A stretch of 64,000 bases of DNA, from positions 46,147,253 through 46,211,252 of the forward strand of contig NC_052349.1 of the NCBI RefSeq assembly GCF_009727055.1. The letters are read 5' to 3'. A program made the position numbers and the translations under genes. The DNA is from Benincasa hispida. Taxonomy: Eukaryota > Streptophyta > Magnoliopsida > Cucurbitales > Cucurbitaceae. Shown here piece by piece: positions 11,666-23,178 of this stretch (its first letter is position 1; every line of letters begins with the position of its first letter). The notes below the pieces were generated by a model. The model was not told where the DNA came from. It did not search any database and saw only the letters and a list, made by a program, of their open reading frames with translations.

Positions 11666-13543
11666 TGTTGGAGTTAATGTCCTAAATCGAATGTATCTTG
11701 TAGTTTGTAAAGACAAATTATATATCTAATAAAATAAGAGGTATTTTATTAATGTTTAGACTGCATTAAATCAATCCAATGAACTAAGATCCCAAGTTAT
11801 TTTATGAAACTTAAACATGTATGTGGAGACATACAGGTGGATCATGTTTAAGTGATAACCTAAATGATCTGCAATAGATGAATACGGCTAGGTACCTTAT
11901 CCTAGTAACACTATGAATCCGACCAATTTTATAGATGTTACAATTGTTGTAAAATGCTACAAATGATCTGATCCTGATCGTTCATGGATATATGCGAGCG
12001 GGGGTATTCTATACAAAGAGTTTGTATAAGACCGGATCACGAACTAAATAATCTCTCTATATAACATCATTGCTATTAGAGACTTACATTTCACTAGGAT
12101 GACCATAAGTGACTTGACCTTAATCTTGAGTGAGTTGTGAACTTCTGCTTATGAGGGCAATCCTTTGATTTGTATAGGTGAGAGTGGCCTTGTTAGCCGA
12201 CTCAACAAATCTACCATTTTGGGGACTTGTCCAAGTAGGGAGCTGGGAATACAACTACACAATATGGAATTCACTCGTTTTCCGACTTTAGGAAAAGTAG
12301 ATAAATTTCTCGCTTAATAGCTGATTTCGGGTCTTGAACATTGAGGCCCCAACCTCTCACTGGCCTGAGAGGTGTTAGTTTAGAGTTGGACAATAAACTG
12401 TTTGTTCATTATAGAGATCAATGGTATTTAAGGAGTTAAATGTAACTACAGAGGTAAAACGGTATTTTGACCCAGCTATAGTTATGAGGAATTTGTAAAG
12501 GGTCGACTCACTACTGATTGGTTATATCCGTGGACACAAAAATAAATCTACAATGCGAAGAGTGGAGCTATCGGTTTTTAGTGAAGTGACCGGTAGTTAA
12601 TGAAACTTGATTAATTTAATTAAAGAGATCAATTAATTAATCTTTTATCATTGGAGCTTCTAGTCTGTAGATTCATAAGGTCCTCTTGTTAGCTCATTAA
12701 AGGATATATAAGCGGATGGGTTTGACTTGTTCAAATCAATTGTATATTAATGAGATTAATATAATATGGTTAATTATAGATGCTATCTATAATCAAGAGA
12801 GAAAATTATTGGAATAAAATTCAAATATTAAAGAGATGTGTACATATAAATATGTGATAATTATATGTTGATTAATTCTATATTAAATATGATTTAATGT
12901 AGTCGTTTAATTGATTAATTAATGGTTAATTAATTAAATAATTAACTTTAGAAGTAGAGATAAATATATATATATTATATTAATTAATTAATTAATTATA
13001 TTAAATTGGATTTAATATAAACGGTTATTTAATTATTTGACTATTTAATTAAATAAAAGTTATTTAATTAAATTAGAACTAAAGTATGAATAGGAAAGAC
13101 TAGTAGAAGGGGGTCACCCCTCTTCTCTATAAATAAGTCTTCATGGCTTATGTTTGTGATATAGTTGAATTGGAAATTCTGAATCCTAGTCTCCTACTAC
13201 TTCTCTTCAAATCTCTCTTTTCTTCTCTACTACTTCTTTTTCCTCTTCCAAGTCTTGGAGACGACACATCCAATTCTTGGGATCCTAAAGAATAAAAAGG
13301 CTTCACTTATGGTAGTGTCCCTTGATCATTGAAGAGACGTTCTGGAGAAGACGTGGAGGGAATCGTGAAGAATTTGGGAATCTACAAAGGTAAGTTTTAG
13401 CTCTTCTCTCTTTTGTACTCTTAAATGCATGCTAATCTTGATTGTTATCCATTATGTTATTATTTTTGTACCATATTTGTTTATGTAAAATCAAAAAAAA
13501 AATTACAATGCGATCACACGCTTCAACTTAGGTTTCGACACCA
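11666..13543 (+). mobile_element. Copia-type solo LTR (about 1878 bp) nested in another LTR
   Basis: The LTR begins TGTTGGAGTTAATGTCC and ends ...TTTCGACACCA. It aligns along its whole length with the solo LTR at 25236-27106, including the 'tcttcatgg' 5'-leader part and the 'acacgctt' end. It has no 5-bp target duplication. Instead about 160-170 bp of the host LTR is repeated on both sides (11507-11665 and 13544-13715). Confidence 0.8.
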
Positions 13544-13715
13544 TATTTTTGCGTCCATGGATTTAACTATTGCAGTAAGTTGATTCTTCACGAGCAGTTC
13601 GTAAATACAGTTGGGTCAAATTACCGTGTTATCTCTGTAATTACCTCTTACTCCTTAAATACCACTGATCCCTCTAATGAAAAATTTGTTTATGAACCTA
13701 CCATAAGCCATGTCC
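13544..13715 (-). repeat. Right copy of the direct duplication flanking the nested LTR
   Basis: Partner of 11507-11665. It starts at the base after the nested LTR and runs straight on into the rest of the host LTR (to 14377). The right side therefore restarts about 160 bp upstream of where the left side stops. Confidence 0.75.
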
Positions 13716-14377
13716 CCCTTGAGCCAGCGAGAGGACAGGTGCCATTTGTTCAAAACCTAGAATCAACACTTAAGGGAACTACTCTTCTCCTTACCCTAAA
13801 GGCAGGAAGGAGCGAATTCCAACTTGTGTAGTTATGTTCCCCATTTCCTACTCGGACATGTCCCTAAAATGGTGGGCTTATTGAGTCGGCTACTCAAGCT
13901 ACTCTCACTCATATAAATCAAAGGACAACCCTCACAGACAGAAGTCTATAACTCACTCAAGAATGAGATCGGATTATATGGTTATTCTATAAATTATTAA
14001 TCTTTTCAATTAATGGTGTTACAAAGGGAGATTAAGTATTTCTCGGTTTAGTCGTATACAATCTCATTGTATAGGATACTCCCACTCGCATCCTCCACAT
14101 GAACGATTTGGATCACATTTCTTGTAACACTTACAAAGTGGATCGTATCCATAATGTTTGGTAGATAAGGCACCTGACCTTAATCCATATATTATAGACC
14201 TTTTAGGTTATTACTTGAAACATGATCCAACTGTATGTCCACTATATACCGTTCAAGTCTCGTGAAATAACCTTAGATTTTTCTATAATGAATAACTAAT
14301 TATTGTATATTTCAAATTATCAATTATTATATCAAATATCTAATTAACTATAAGGCTTTAAGGCATAAATACCAATA

Positions 14378-16560
14378 ATCTCCCACTTGCACTAAAGTCG
14401 ATAAGCCAATAAGTGAGACATGTAACCTAGGGCATACTCTGTACTCAACATGTTCTCCCACTTATGCTAGTGCATAAGTGACATGCTCATAATCCTATAC
14501 ATTTTAGATGACCTTCACCCACTTTAGCCTAGAGAACCTTTTATATAAATCAATATATATGTAAAAAAAAAAACATCTTGGTCACAACCATGACGTTTTC
14601 TCTTAATTTGCCTTTATCTTATAAATTGGTGTTTACTAATATCCTTAGTTTTAGTCTTTACATCATTATTATCTCATAAAGTGTGATAGACCTAACTCAT
14701 ATCTTTTTAGATTTAGGGATATATTATGACCACACAAACTATTGCCTCACAAGCAAAATAATTACCTTGTACTCAACCATCCACGATAAATCTTAACTTG
14801 GATTTCTCTAAATCCTTGTATATCTAGTGTATCTTGTCCAAGATCAAATCTTAAACTCTGTTCACAAATATTTCATTATCCATAGATATTTTGAGAAAAA
14901 AATCTAATTCTATTTTTTTTATACTCAATGGCTATATCATTGATTTAACCAACATAACTAACCAATTGTTGATTTAGTCTCATTAATTGTCTCCTACTTA
15001 AAAAAAGAGAATTAATCATATATCCTCAACCCTTAAGGTGTCTTAAGAAACTTTTCTTCAGACTTTATCAACTTCATTTAAGAATGATACACTATCATTC
15101 TATATGAAGTTATTGCACCAAACATTTGACAAACAATTTTGTAAATGTAATATGTTTGAGACAAGTTTAACAACGTATCCTTAAAATCTCTATTTAGACA
15201 TTTAATATGCAATAACATTTCAAATAATTCATTTGAAAATTGTTAGGTAGTTAAAACTTTTATATTGAAATTTTACTTCATTCATAAGGAGTAATTAGAC
15301 ATGAATATAAAATATGATAAAACTCCCGATTAACATTTAATAACTTTCTTGTATGTACAAGAACATTATTATTTATTCAAAGTCATGGATATGATACTAT
15401 ATCAAACTCTTATATTCAAAGATTCATATTGTGTAAGTCGTTTCACAAATGAACATATACAATTATAAACATTTAGTTATTGTGTCTTTGAAAATTTCTA
15501 AAAAATTTGTGTAGATGCATTAAATTTCTTTTCACCAAAGAAATCATTCATTATCACATATTTCATATGCAATGATGAATCAAATAAGGCATAATGACTT
15601 TATTAAAGCAATAAGTGAGAAAATTGACTTAAAATCAAATTTTTCTCACTAGTTTTAACATTGGTTTTCACTTTTTTCCAAAAATCTTACTTTGAAGATC
15701 TGTATCTTCATAATTCTACACATTTATATCTTTTTCGTAGATTTATTCATATCCTATGGGTTCTACCCCATCAAGAAAATCTACTAACTAGACTGAGATG
15801 AAGTATATATACTTTATCTCATGATTATGACTTTGATATACTGCTCCTTGTCAATATACTTCAAAACTTAGCATCTTATATGACAACTTTGGCTTTCATC
15901 GGTCATTTTAATGGATGAGTTATTTCTTAACTCTTCTAATACGTTTGAAGTTAATAAGCCTTCAACTTTTCATTAAACATGACTACATTGACTTCAAATA
16001 AGTCGTTGTAAAAGTTATCTTATAACTCTCAATTATAATATAGACTTAGCTAGTTGACTATTAAAAATCATTTCAAATGCAATTAGCCTTTTTACAGGTT
16101 TGTAGCCTTTCATAAGTCAACCAAATAAAAACAGTATTTGTCACACAAATACATTATTTTTTTCTGGGTCTATATAAAAGACCATTTTGTAAGTCCTCAA
16201 GGACGGCCTATGTTTAGGCATATTTTTGAACATTTATTTCAACACGCGTGTTAAGGGTTTTTTTTTATATGAGTATCTTAACATACCCAAATACTTAAAT
16301 GTCGTTAACTAGTTTTACAACAAAATTGTTTCTTAAACAGTTTGAAGCATGTTCAAAATGCAATCTTATTGCACGTCCTATGTAGAGCTTTGTAATAGTG
16401 TATAACTTCTAAAATATAGGACTATGTTTAACAAAGTATTCATTATGTACCAAGTCTAACATGGTCATGTTTCTCCTGTTGTAGCACAAATTCATCCAAA
16501 TTGTATCTAATGCTTGAAATTGAGATATATCACATTTCTCTTAAGTAGGGGTAGTAGAAA
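14378..16560 (-). mobile_element. Non-coding interior of a Copia-type element, minus orientation
   Basis: This follows the polypurine tract of the LTR at 10504-14377. On the minus strand it begins with the tract (inverse of about 14378-14393) and then runs through about 2.2 kb with stops in every frame. The 'cccacttgcactaaag' and 'tctcccacttatgctagtgc' blocks at its start resemble tracts used by large Copia elements before the 3' LTR. No 5' LTR follows on the right, where a plus-oriented Copia fragment begins instead. Confidence 0.45.
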
Positions 16561-16577
16561 AGGTTTCATGTAATACC

Positions 16578-16598
16578 CATTATGATCTGATCATAATG
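16578..16598. repeat. Perfect 9-bp palindrome at an element junction
   Basis: The arms CATTATGAT and ATCATAATG are separated by three bases. The palindrome sits in the transition from the minus-oriented non-coding interior to the plus-oriented Copia fragment. It may be a recombination scar or chance in AT-rich DNA. Confidence 0.4.
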
Positions 16599-16721
16599 TA
16601 TTGATGCTACTATCGCAACATTGCAACACTGAAAGTAAGATGCAATGTGTAGCAGTTGCAGCGTTGCAACACTCCGAGCGTTGAGGAAAGCAAGCGATAT
16701 GGAAATCTAACCTGAATACGA

Positions 16722-18424
16722 TTCTGGTTATTGATGATCTGCGATTTGTCTTGATGGAGGAATGCCCTTCAGTCCCCACTTGAAATGCATCCCAAGTGTT
16801 GAAAGATGCTTATGACCGTTGGACGAAGGTCAACGATATGGCCCAAGTCTACATTTTGGCAAGTTTGTCTGACGTTCTTACCAAAAAGCATGAGGTTATG
16901 ATGTGTGCACTTCAGATCATGGAGTCCCTCAATGAGATGTTTGGATAACCATCCATTCAGATACGACATGAAGCCCTCAAGTACAATTACAAGAAGCGCA
17001 TGAAAGAAAGTAAATCAGTTAGAGAACATGTTCCCGACCTGATGGTCCAATTGAATGCCACTGAAATGAACGTTGCGGTCATTGACGAGTAGAGTCAGGT
17101 GTCCTTTATTTTAGAATCTCTTTTGACGAGTTTTCTTCAATTCCGCATAATTGTAGTTATGATCAAAATATAGTACAATTTGATTTCCCTTCTAAACGAG
17201 TTACAAAGTTTTGAGTTTCTTATGAAAATTTAGGGACCAGTAGAAGGAGAGGCAAATGTTGCTCATTCTAAAAAGGTTCATAAGAGTTCATCCTTTGGAA
17301 CTAAGTTTGTTCCTTCGGTCTCTGGTTCTAAAAAGATCCAAAAAGAAAGAAAGGAAGGGGATGGCTCCCACTACTTGGAAAGGCAAGGGCAAAGCTAAAG
17401 ATGACAAGGGAAAATGTGTAATGTGGATGGTCACTAAAAATGTAATTGGCCCAAGTACCTTGCTAAGAAGAAGAAAGAGAAAGAGGGTAAATATGATTTA
17501 CTTTTTTTGGAAACTTGTTTAGTGGAAAATGACCATGATGCCTGGATACTTGATTCAAAAGCCACTAATCACGTTTGTTCTTTTTTATAGGGAATTATTT
17601 TCTTACAGTAGCTTGAAGAGGGTGAAATGGTGCTCAAGGTTGGAATGAGAGACTTATACATTGTTCCTAAAATGAGAAGGAACCTTGTTTCTATTTTTTG
17701 TTTAATTGAACAATCATACTCTGTTTCTTTTAATGCAAATGAAACATTTATTATGAAAAATGGTATGATTATTTGTTCAGCTAAATTAGAAGAAAATCTA
17801 TTTGTGTTAAGATCAGTTGAATCAAAAGCACTTTTGAATCATGAGATGTTTAAAACCGTTAATACTCAAACAAAAAGGTGAAGAATTTCTTCAAGTAACA
17901 ATGATATGTATCTTTGGCATTTGAGATTAGGCCACATAAATCTCAATAGGATCGAGAGATTGGTAAAGAATGGACTTCTAAGCAAGTTAGAAGATGATTT
18001 ATTACCTCCATGTGAATCCTGTCTCGAAGGAAAAATGACTAAAATACCTTTTAATGGAAAATGTTATAGAGCAAAAGAACCCTTAGAGCTCATACATTTG
18101 GATTTTTGTGGTCCAAATGAATGTAAAGGCTAGAGGAGGGTACAAATACTTCATCACTTTTATAGATGATTATTTAAGGTATGGTTACTTATACCTAATT
18201 GAACATAAATATGAAGCCTTTGAACATTCAAAGAGTAAAAACCTATTAGGTAAAATAATTAAAACACTTTTATTTGACTGGGGTGAAGAGTACATGAATT
18301 TAAAATTCTAGGACTATATGATAGAATATGGAATTCAATCCCAATTCTCAGCATCTGGTACACCTCAGTAGAACGATGTATCAGAAAGGAGAAATAGAAC
18401 CTTATTAGATATGGTTCGTTAAAC
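16722..18424 (+). pseudogene. Broken Copia polyprotein: gag to integrase core
   Basis: Gag homology starts near 16728 and is clear at 16817-17160 (DAYDRWTKVNDMAQVY, then LNEMFG and KESKSVREHV), broken by several stops. Lysine-rich remains of the nucleocapsid area follow (17250-17510), then a trace of the protease motif at about 17545 (ILDSKATNHVC, with K where the active-site Gly would be). A gag-pre-integrase segment with WHLRLGHINLNRIERL (from 17915) and CESCLEGKMTK leads into the integrase core (LIHLDFCGPNE at 18090, then FITFIDDYLRYGYLY). The integrase breaks off at about 18424, where Athila sequence begins. Many stops and frame changes make it non-functional. Confidence 0.8.
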
Positions 18425-18770
18425 TTCAACAGTTAGAAGAGTTAAGATTAGAAGCCTATGAGAACTCTACAATCTACAAGGAGAAGACTAAGCTCATTCA
18501 TGACAAAGGTCTCTTAAGGAAGGACTTTCCGATTGGTAAAAAGCTCCTACTCTTCAATCCTTGACTATAATTGATGCCCGGTAAGCTAAAATCTAAATGG
18601 CTTGGTCCTTTTGAAATTACTAATTTGTTTCCCTATGGTGCAGTTAAGATTAAAAGTTTAGGAACAAGAAAGAAGTTTAAGGTGAATGAGCATAGACACA
18701 AACTTTACCATGAAAGGCAAGTCAATCAAGCTCACTTGAGCCTTGTTTTTACTGAACCCTCTTACACTTA
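18425..18770 (+). pseudogene. Athila-type (Ty3/Gypsy) integrase C-terminal remnant
   Basis: The frame from 18428 reads QLEELRLEAYENSTIYKEKT, then LIHDKGLLRKDFPIGKKLLL, and after two in-frame stops MPGKLKSKWLGPFEITNLF and GAVKIKSLG. This is the linker and C-terminal domain of Athila/Tat-lineage integrases (pattern ...PGKLKSRWxGPF...). The upstream gag-pol of this element is absent: it is joined directly to Copia integrase at about 18425. One stop (TGA at about 18561) looks like a CGA arginine codon changed by cytosine deamination. Confidence 0.75.
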
Positions 18771-20585
18771 GCCCATGATCACCCAACGTCGAGTAACCAA
18801 CGATAAAAATTTTCCGGTCCTGGAGAGAGCCAAATGTCAAAATTTTCTCTTTCTTTCTTTTGATTTTCTTATTTCTTATTTTTCATTATTTTTAGCATTC
18901 ACAAATAATAAAGAACTAAAAGAATTTTGGAATTTCATATTCTTTGTAGGAAATAATCATTCAAGAAAGATCAACATTTTGCTTAAAAGCTCAAGTATCC
19001 ATCCAAAAATCATGGGAGTTTTCTATTCCCCTCTTTCATTTTTGTCCTTGTGCTTTCCTTTATTTACAACATTGAGGACAATGTTTGCTTTTAAAGTTAG
19101 GGATGAGTGTAATATATGTATGCTTTGAGTTTGGCTAGTTTGGCTTAATATCTAAATGATAGACTATGCTGAAATTTTTTTATTCATAATGATGATATAT
19201 GCATTCTAAATAACTCTTGAGCATCTAAGCTCGGGTTTATGATTTGTGGTTTTGATCCTTTGAGAATTGTGGTCTTGTGATTTTTTTCATTTTTTAACCT
19301 TGATGTTTTGATAAATACTTTGTGGCTTTGATATATTTTTTGATATATTGATGAAAATTTTAAGAAATTTTAAATTTTTGTTGATTTTTTATGTTTTTTT
19401 ATTCTTATTGATCAACAAAAATTTGTAACTCTGAATATTTCATTTTTGTTTCAATGTGAAAATGTATGAATATGAATGTTTGATCGTATGAACATACATT
19501 AAAAAAAAAAAAAACAAAATCAATTCATTTCACTTTTTATTAAATTCATTTTATTTTTACTCAACTATTTCTTTCTAATCAATGAAAAGTTGATGATGCA
19601 GTCATTTAAGTGTATGCTTTTAAAACCTTAGATACAAAAAAAAAAAAAAAAAAAAAAAAAAAAACAAAATTTTGACCCCATTTTTTTTCAAAAAAAATTC
19701 TTGTCAATCTCATGAAAAATTGAATGTCTTGTTTCAAATTCATTTTAGAATCCTAGATATCTAGAAATGTTTTATCTTTTCTTTACCTTCTTTGCCACCT
19801 CGAAAGGCCCATCTTTAGCCTTTAGAGTAACCTGCTTGTTTTAGAAGCAAGACTAGACAAAGTGGATAAAAAAGAGCCTAGTGTGCGGTGTATAAAGAAA
19901 ACAAAAAAGCAAAGCAAAATAGTTGCTATAAGAAAAAGAGTTATTTAATGCATAAAAAAAAAAAGCAATGCTAGCTAAAAAAAAAAAGTGTGTTTGTGCA
20001 TAGATGAGGTGAAAAGAGCTACCTCTGCCATGTCATATTAGGACCCCGCAAGAAAAGAGTGGATAGGCTCAAGAGGGTTGAGTGTGAAAACTAACCCTCT
20101 AGGTAAAAAAGATGTCTTCTACATTTTGGTGTGTGAGTTCTTAGGCACCCTTGCCTTAGTATTGCCTCTTTTTTTTATTGTAAGGTGGTATGTCTTTGGC
20201 CGATAACCGAGCCAGAGAAGAGGGAAGAGGAAATGAGAATTAAATAAACCCTTTCCCTTGTCTTAGACTCTAAAATAATGAGAGCATTGCATTCTTTCTT
20301 CTATGATTTTACTCAAAAAAGACTTTCAAAAAATTGAGTTTTAATTGATTGTTTGCAAATCTTTTGACTATCTAATTGATTAGTTGGATTACTTTCTTAA
20401 ACTGTTGAAACTCAAGATTAGAATCACATGATTGAGTTAAATCAAATGATTGAGTTGAGCTAATTAAGTAAACCAAATGATTGAATGAATCAAATGATTA
20501 AATAAAATGAATAAAACCTTTTTGCTTGAATATATAATTTTGTTTTTCCTTGCTTGGGACAATCAAGAGTTAAGTTGGGGGTGTT
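18771..20585 (+). mobile_element. 3' non-coding region of the Athila-type element
   Basis: The ORF 18775-19128 has no recognisable domain and is probably chance. The rest is typical of the long AT-rich tail between pol and the 3' LTR in Athila elements, with poly(A) runs near 19500, 19636-19663, 19957 and 19978. It closes with a polypurine tract (AGTTAAGTTGGGGG, about 20569-20581) just before the LTR. Confidence 0.65.
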
Positions 20586-20861
20586 TGATAGCTCTACAAA
20601 AGATCTAGTTTTATATCCTTAACTTTACCATATTTGTATAATTCTTATGCATTAAATGTTCGTTTTATAGGTACATTCATCCTGAGAGCAAAAGAAGTCA
20701 CTTATAAGAAAAATGCCCCAAATTGGTGTCAAAATGAAGCTTAGAATAAAAAAAATGAAAAAGTCACTAAAATTACTGAAATGCCACTCAATTGAAGCAT
20801 GCAAAGCTATCAGTACCACGACCCTAGCTCGAAGCTAAAATGCAACGCTCGAAGGAAGTAG

Positions 20862-20892
<31 letters not shown>

Positions 20893-21858
20893 CAGTGCAG
20901 CATCGCAATGCTACCATTGGCGTTGCAACGCTATGGGTTTTGACGGAATACCCAACTTCCACACAAGCACCTTGTTGCAAGCCAGTGCCACACCAGAGTT
21001 GCAATGCTCCTCCAATGCTTGAGGTCTGAAATCAATAACAGAGTTGCATCACTATCATCAGCATTGCAACACTACACCCTTGATATAAAAGAAAATTTTC
21101 ACCATTCTACGTGAGAGATCCGAACACCACTCTATTTTCTCTCAATTTTCTTACCTTTCTGTACTTTTTCTTTGTTTCTTTCCTTACCTTTGATGCATCC
21201 ATGATATTCCTTGATCAAATCTTGAAGAAGATGCAACATTAAGATAAGTATCTTGTTTAGTTTAGGTTAGATTCTTAATTTTCTTGGTATGAGGTTGAAT
21301 CTTTAATAATCTCTCATGTAATTTCTTGAATTCTATAATACATTCTTGCTGAAATTGATTCTCGAATGTTAACTGCTATGCATTGGATTTAAAAATTTTT
21401 GACCAATTTTCTTTTTTCAATGAATGCTAGAAATAATAGCATGTCTATGTGCTTAATTTCTTAGGGAAACCACAACTAAAAAGTACAAATGTGTGAATTT
21501 AGGTTATTGGGATTAATCTTGTTCACAATTATGCATGATTAGTAATTCAAGAACAATTGAGCTAGTAACCTAGGCTTCCCAAACTACTAATCCAATCTTA
21601 GTCGAGAATTGCTCTTTCTTAATGCAAATGAACAATGAATTAGGTCGTTATCGATTCTTATTAATTGAGTCATTTAGGTTTGATTAATTGTTTCATCAAG
21701 AAATCAAGGTTATGCATTCCTACGCTTTTAAGGTGTAAAGACTAAGTGAATAACTAGCAAGAATCTTGATTTTGTTAAATGCAAATGATTAACAAGAAAA
21801 AAATAAGAGGAAACCTAACTAAACTAAATCGTTTCAAAAATTGAATTTCTATTTTTCA
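20586..21858 (+). mobile_element. Athila-type LTR (about 1.27 kb)
   Basis: The LTR starts TGATAGCTCTAC directly after a polypurine tract, so it is formally a 3' LTR. It ends near ...TATTTTTCA at 21858. It includes a 27-base poly(A) run (about 20865-20891) and several GTTGCAACGCT-type words (20890-21070). A TGGCGCC string at 21862-21868 resembles an Athila primer-binding site, but the next bases already match a Copia LTR, so I do not rely on it. Confidence 0.65.
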
Positions 21859-21869
21859 ATGTGGCGCCA

Positions 21870-23164
21870 CACTCTCTTCTGGCCCAAAAGGGGTTTAGTC
21901 ATAGTTGGACTATGATTTATTATTCATTAGAGAGATCAGCGGTACTTAAGGAGTTAGATGGTAACTATAGGGAAAAAATGATAATTTTGGCCTAACTGTA
22001 CTTGCGAGCAATTTGTGAAGTTGCATTGTTGACTTGTTATATCCAATAGACACAGAAATATATCTTTAGTGCGAAGAGTGCAGCTGTCGGTCTTTAGTGG
22101 AGTTCTCGACAGTTAATGAATGTTGAATAATTAATTAAACCGAATAATATAATTAAAGGAGTTTAATTAATTATTCAAGTACCATTGAAGCTTCAAATTA
22201 TAGGTCCATGAGGTCCCCTCTGTAGCTCAAAAGGAATTAAATAAGAATCAATTTTGGATTAATTTGAATTGTTCAAATTAATTGACGGAATTAATTATAT
22301 GTGATATAATTAATTTAATTTAATTATATATGATCTAGTTACTATATAGTATTTGATACATTATAATATAAAATTTATTTGAGAGGAAATAAATATTTGA
22401 ATATGATTCAAATATTAATTATGTGAACTGGATTCATAAAATTAAATTTAGTATAAATGAGATTTATATTAAATATCGTGCATTAATGAGAGAACTAAAC
22501 TATAGGTTATATTGTATTGGATACAATATTAAATTATAGGTTATATATTATATTTAATATAACATATAGTTTAATATATATTATATGATAAAGTGGTTAT
22601 CTTATAAATATATTAATGTTTTATTAAAATTATTTTGTATGAACCTATTTTTAAAAAATGATTTTTTGGGAGGGAGTTATAACTTCCTTCCCTTTTTCTC
22701 TCTAGTACGTGAAAGTGGGGAGTTGTGCAGTGCTAGATACAATCATCTTTTTCCTTTTGGTTTTGATAGAAAGAAACACACAGAAAATCTCTTGAGAAAA
22801 GTTATCAGTTTTTCTCACATTTCTCCTCTCAATTCCTCTCTTCTTTCAAAAATCAAGAGCCCACAAACTCCTTGGATTCTCATCCCAGAGAATACAGGAT
22901 GTTCTAAGTGGTGGTGGTCATTTGGAGATCATCTTGTTCGTGACATTTTCTTCAAGAGAGGAAAAACATGAAGAAAAGATTCTTCAAATGTAAGGGTTTC
23001 TTGAAACCCTAATCTTCTATTTTCTCTATTATTTTTTTTGCATGTTGTAATTTTAAGTTTTATTGCATAATTATGTATTGATTCTATAAAAATTATGGGT
23101 TATGTAAAATTGGAATTTGGGTTCGATCCCCATTTTCGCTCAAGGACCTTCATCGATTCTTGCA
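21870..23164 (+). mobile_element. Copia-type 5' LTR, truncated at its 5' side
   Basis: The segment enters the LTR in mid-sequence at 'ctggcccaaaag' (compare 33470 in the LTR at 32814-34257) and runs to ...TTCATCGATTCTTGCA. A primer-binding site follows at once, so this is a 5' LTR. Its first third was lost at the join with the Athila LTR. Its last 390 bp is repeated at 24731-25114. Confidence 0.75.
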
Positions 23165-23166
23165 AT

Positions 23167-23178
23167 TAGTATTAGAGC
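23167..23178 (+). other. Primer-binding site, Copia type (initiator tRNA-Met)
   Basis: TAGTATTAGAGC differs at two bases from TGGTATCAGAGC, the complement of the 3' end of plant initiator methionine tRNA that primes most plant Copia elements. It lies two bases after the LTR end. Both differences are G-to-A or C-to-T, as expected from decay of methylated DNA. Confidence 0.7.

Larger units (their letters stand above)
10504..14377 (-). mobile_element. Copia-type 3' LTR, minus orientation, split by a nested LTR
   Basis: In the minus direction the LTR opens TATTGGTATTTATGCC at 14377 and closes with ATTCAATCTCTTCA at 10504. Just outside the opening, the plus strand reads 'aatctcccacttgcac', the inverse of a Copia polypurine tract (GTGCAAGTGGGAGATT), so this is a 3' LTR whose interior lies to the right. 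It is interrupted by the plus-oriented LTR at 11666-13543. Without that insert and one copy of the flanking repeat it is about 1.84 kb, the usual length for this family here. A (TA)n run lies at 10543-10566. Confidence 0.75.

Noticed and set aside
21862..21868. TGGCGCC as a second Athila primer-binding site
   Set aside because: Only seven bases match, and the following bases align with a Copia LTR, so microhomology or chance is as likely.
22585..22971. 128-aa plus-strand ORF
   Set aside because: It lies inside a Copia LTR and overlaps the LTR tail that is repeated at 24731-25114. It is not gene-like.
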